Below are positions 31,592 to 34,958 of a stretch of 34,958 nt of DNA, piece after piece. A program made the position numbers and the translations under genes. Origin of the DNA: Phaeoceros laevis (Eukaryota; Anthocerotophyta; Anthocerotopsida; Notothyladales). Location of the stretch: contig JBNGIQ010009147.1 in the NCBI GenBank assembly GCA_049999765.1, positions 1 to 34,958 on the forward strand. The letters run 5' to 3'. The notes under the pieces are model-generated. The model ran no database searches. It worked only from the letters and a program-made list of their open reading frames with translations, and was not told where the DNA came from. The number at the start of each line of letters is the position of its first letter. Within the stretch, counting starts at the first letter, position 1.

Positions 31592-33825
31592 ATGAGGCAG
31601 TCCACGCCGCTCAATCCGGCCATTCCCTCCGATTACCCGGGCTTCAAGCGCTCTAATCCGAGGAAGAAATGGTGCTTGATCGGGGTGCCTGTGGCGCTGG
31701 TGGCGCTCATCCTCATCATCGTCGTCTCCGTGGTAGCCACACGCAAGGACGGCAACGATGACAAGATCCCCGTCGGATCACAGGCCATCAAGACCGTGTG
31801 CACCGAGACCAGGTACCCGAATACCTGCACATCCACCCTGCAGCAGTACCCGAATCCGGATGGCGCAAACCCTAGGGATCTGGCGGTGTACGTCCTCAAG
31901 GTTTTGGAGCAGTCCCTCAACGAATCCCTCAACTCCATCAACACTACGATCCCCACGGAGCTGAATCCCAATGCTACGAAAGCGCTGGAGGACTGCTATG
32001 AAGTGAGCTCTTCTAGCTTTTTCCTCAAGATTCTTCTTCTTCTTCTTCTTCTTGCCCCTCCCTCTCTGTTGACCGTTTGCCAAGCAATGTCGTGGATTTG
32101 CAGGTTTTCCTTTGCCTGTCTGCGCCAAGCTTGTTCTGTATTGATCAGTGGTTGAGGAGTTGTGGCTGACCGGGGCTGTGGCGTTGCGCAGTTGCTGAGT
32201 GACTCGTATGAGCAGGTGGAGCAGGCAATCCAGAAGCTGGACTACCTCTCCGATCCGAACACAGTGAAGCAGCAGCTGGTGGATGTGAAGACATGGCTGT
32301 CTGCAGCCGCCACATTCCACGACACTTGCCTTGAGGAGCTGGTGGAGGCAAACAACCCCGACTATCCGTACAATCCCGAAATCATAGTGGAGCCTACTTA
32401 CCAGGTCACAACACAGGGGGAGCACATCAGCGAGCTCTTCTCCATCGCGCTCTACTTCGCCAAGTACCTGACGCAGTACAGCTCCCAGCTTCCAGATTTG
32501 CCCACCCTCCCGAGGTTCGGTCGGAAGCTTTTGAGGGCAGAGGATGATATCGAGGACGCGTGGGTTGACAGGAAAGCGCACTTGCGGCGGTTGCTCCAGA
32601 TCATTTCCACCCAAGTGCCTGACGCCACCGTAGGTAAAGATGGATCTGGAGCCACCTACACGACTGTCCAGGACGCTCTTGATGCGTATGAGACCCCCAG
32701 TAACGGCGGCCTGTACATCATCAAAATCTTGCCTGGCATTTACGACGACGGGCAGGTTAAAATAGGCTCGAAGCAGACGAACGTTGTCTTGCTTGGATCT
32801 GGGATGGACAACACCACCCTTACAGGGCACGAAAGTGTGAATGGAACTGGCACAACGACCTTCCGCTCGGCTACTCTTGGTATGGTGGTTTTTTTTCCTT
32901 TTGGTGTGCTCCCCCCTGAACATGCTGCAGTAGAGTCTTCGATTTGATGGCCAGTTGTGTTGAAGGTTGGGACCTGAACTTACAAGCGAGTGTTGCCTTG
33001 GTGTCCATACAGCCGTCGGAGGTTCAGGGTTTCTGGCCATCGACCTAACGGTTGAGAATACTGCCGGAGCCATAAACCATCAAGCTGTTGCAATTAGGAG
33101 TTCGGCAGACCATGCAGCCTTTTTCCGGGTCAGGGCCAGGGGGTTCCAAGATACCCTGTACACTCATTCCTTCACCCAGTATTACCGGAACTGTGAGATC
33201 AGCGGCACAGTCGACTTCGTCTTCGGAAACGGAGCAGCTTTTTTGCAAGACTGCGCCCTCCTGGCCAGGCCTGGTTTGTTGGGCCAGCAGAACACCTACA
33301 CAGCACAGGGCAGGACTGATCCAGAACAGAACACAGGGCTGGTTTTCCAAAACTGCAACTTCGGACCTTCTCAGGAACTGCTAGACGTGACCGGTGGCCC
33401 CAGCCTATACAAGTAAGTCAACAAGTGATTGCTTGTGTGTTTTGCTTAGGGTGTGCCTCTGAAAGGTACTGCAGTGCTTGGGTCGATTACTTGCGGTTGC
33501 TAAATCTACTCCCTGTTGCAGGACGTACCTGGGGAGACCCTGGAAAAACTTCTCCAGAACCATCTTGCTTGAAAACAACTTGGACGCCATAGTTCAACCA
33601 GCAGGATGGCTCAACTGGATCGGTAACCTCTATCTCGACACCTTGTTCTACGCTGAGTACAACAGCAGAGGTACTGGCGGTAGCATTGCCCAAAGGGTGA
33701 AGTGGCCAGGAGTTCACCAATACTCGAAAGCAAGTGACGTCCAGAATTTCCTCCTCGATCCCTTCGTCTCTGGTTCGAAGTGGATACCACCTGAATTCGG
33801 ATCCTACGACAATCTCAAAACATAG
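31592..33825 (+). CDS. Pectinesterase with PMEI pro-domain, copy B (4 exons, 600 aa)
   Basis: Exons 31592-32002, 32192-32879, 33013-33412, 33522-33825, all GT-AG, with the same intron phases as copy A. The ATG at 31592 is chosen because upstream in-frame codons hold no ATG and the protein then begins with a short cytosolic tail and a membrane anchor (VPVALVALILIIVVSVVA, residues ~32-49). The PMEI domain carries the four Cys (TVCTETRYPNTC, LEDCYE, HDTC). The processing motif RKLL (32522-32533) precedes the catalytic domain; subtilisin-type proteases cut at such sites in other plants. The catalytic set is intact: Gln390 (NHQAVAIR), Gln412-Asp413 (FQDTLY), Asp434 (GTVDFVFG), Arg505 and Trp507 (YLGRPW). 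It should be a functional, secreted wall enzyme. A long antisense ORF across it is not a gene. Confidence 0.95.
32031..32053 (+). repeat. (TTC)n microsatellite in intron 1 of pectinesterase B
   Basis: Seven to eight TTC units about 30 bases into intron 1 (32003-32191). Confidence 0.9.
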
Positions 33826-34776
33826 GGAGGGGATTGATCAGCGCAATTCACTTGCAGGGATGTGATTTTTTCCAAATTCTTTCAGAGCTGTAGGGGTCTC
33901 CGTTGCGGCCAGATTACTGTGAAACTGTGAGCGGCGTGCAGGGTGATGTGCTTTGAGACTGAAATGGGCCAGCCATGTCAAATTGAAGCAAGGCTTTAGC
34001 AGGGTAGTCTCTGAATTCATTCATTTATTCATGAATTAAGGCGCGACAACTCCTCTGGGCAGTATGATTCATTTTGCATCGTTTTACTAAACTCCAACAA
34101 CTGGCCTTGTGTTTTATTTGCTGCAAAGTTAAAAGCATCAAATGTTTGTGAAATATAGTAGCATTCGTCAATCAAGTGTTTGCGACGGATCCACGGTTGA
34201 TCAGTAGATTCAGTACTGCGAAACCAAGGACAAGTGGCTAAGTCTTACACTTGAGCATCATACAGGTGAAAGAACTGAAAAGTACACTCTAATCTAGTAG
34301 CTCGCTACCATGAAGTTGCAAAATCCCAAACACTGGCGTGTGTCACAAGTACCCTGGCGTCTAGCTAGCTAGCCTACGGATTGTCTAAATAATTCTTGTA
34401 TCCAGAATTCCAACTGAACAAGCTGATTAGAAGCTCGGTTGATTCCAAGGATAAAAAGCAAATTTAACCACAGCAGAGGCCAAGTTGGCCACTGGCTGTG
34501 TATGTTTTATCCTGAGCCGGATGAATGTTCCGACCAGCAGTGAACCAACATATGTAGAGAAAAATTTATGTGTAGCTAGCTAGTCTAGGTACCCTATCTT
34601 CGAAGTAGTGCCATCGATCCCCAGCTGGGCAGGCCTGGCTAGGCTTACGCTCGTTGCCAGGGCTACCTAGCTAGCGACGTCCGATTATTTTTGACAACGC
34701 GGCCCCGGGGACAGGACATGTATACACTTGTAACAACACACACAACATTTGTCATGCAATTTCGAATTGAAGAAAC
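33826..34776. other. Intergenic; 3' UTRs of converging genes
   Basis: AT-rich sequence between pectinesterase B and the minus-strand partial gene. CTAG/GCTAGC-rich clusters occur near 34362-34375, 34573-34588 and 34665-34677. No gene recognised. Confidence 0.5.
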
Positions 34777-34958
34777 TCAACGGCGGCACACCATTCCCGA
34801 GCCGGACGAGGCCGAGCCGCAGGTAACAGGCTGGATGTCGGCGAACACGGGCAGCTCGGGCGCCGACGAGCCGTCGAACTTGGACACCCGGCAGTCGGCG
34901 GAAAGCAATCCGGAGGTGGTGAAGCGGTCGACGCCCCCCATAGTCGGCATCAGCTGGC
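34777..34958 (-). CDS. Probable C-terminal end of an unrecognised gene (runs off the window)
   Basis: The minus strand is open for about 60 codons from the window edge to a TGA at 34779-34777. The translation includes TMGGVDRFTTSGLLSADCRV and ends GMVCRR. The block is much more GC-rich than the sequence beside it, with third codon positions mostly G or C, which suggests a coding exon. I do not recognise the family, and the frame could still be chance. Confidence 0.4.
   Translation of the reverse strand, partial: QLMPTMGGVDRFTTSGLLSADCRVSKFDGSSAPELPVFADIQPVTCGSASSGSGMVCRR

Noticed and set aside
31778-33073. 431-codon minus-strand ORF antisense to pectinesterase B
   Set aside because: It runs across two introns and the exons of a clear plus-strand gene and has no recognisable domain; it is a shadow of GC-biased coding sequence.

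Overview
This is nuclear DNA from a land plant. The evidence is spliced genes with canonical GT-AG introns (mostly 80-200 bases), a PLS-class pentatricopeptide repeat (PPR) protein, two PMEI-pectinesterase (pectin methylesterase, PME) genes, a trihelix DNA-binding domain and an F-box/kelch protein. Short introns, tight gene spacing and a long intron-free PPR gene would suit a spore-bearing plant (bryophyte or lycophyte), but that is inference; I cannot name the species. Three runs of exactly 100 N are scaffold gaps of unknown true length, and each falls inside a gene or a tandem repeat.

Layout. 1-5166: gene-poor, with a frameshifted PPR relic (about 214-550), minisatellites on both sides of the first gap, and several microsatellites. 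5167-6135 (+): an unrecognised spliced gene cut by the second gap. 6236-9277 (-): a spliced gene whose first exon carries a trihelix DNA-binding domain and runs in frame into an E. coli-type adenylosuccinate lyase; its C-terminus lies in the same gap. 10766-11704 (+): a LENG1/CIR-N family gene, interrupted by the third gap. 12140-13498 (+): an eight-exon gene for a probably plastid-targeted DUF3783-like protein. 13982-17593 (-): an intronless, complete cohesin SMC3. 18461-20878 (+): an F-box/kelch protein whose kelch part is interrupted by about 390 residues. 22085-25772 (+): a PPR protein with about ten P-L-S triplets and a truncated E region. 26524-28801 and 31592-33825 (+): two paralogous PMEI-PME genes with the same four-exon structure, separated by a decayed third copy. 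34777-34958 (-): the probable 3' end of one more gene.

The genes do not form one pathway: they cover chromosome cohesion, organelle RNA processing, ubiquitin ligase targeting, RNA/nuclear functions and pectin de-esterification in the wall. The most notable locus is the trihelix-adenylosuccinate lyase gene. The lyase part keeps an open frame through eight canonical introns, yet it lacks the catalytic serine loop and differs at several other substrate-site positions. It therefore looks like a DNA-binding protein carrying an inactive enzyme-derived domain. Second, the F-box insert has the properties of an exitron: GT-AG ends, a length divisible by three, no stop codon, and a 418-residue product of normal family size if removed.
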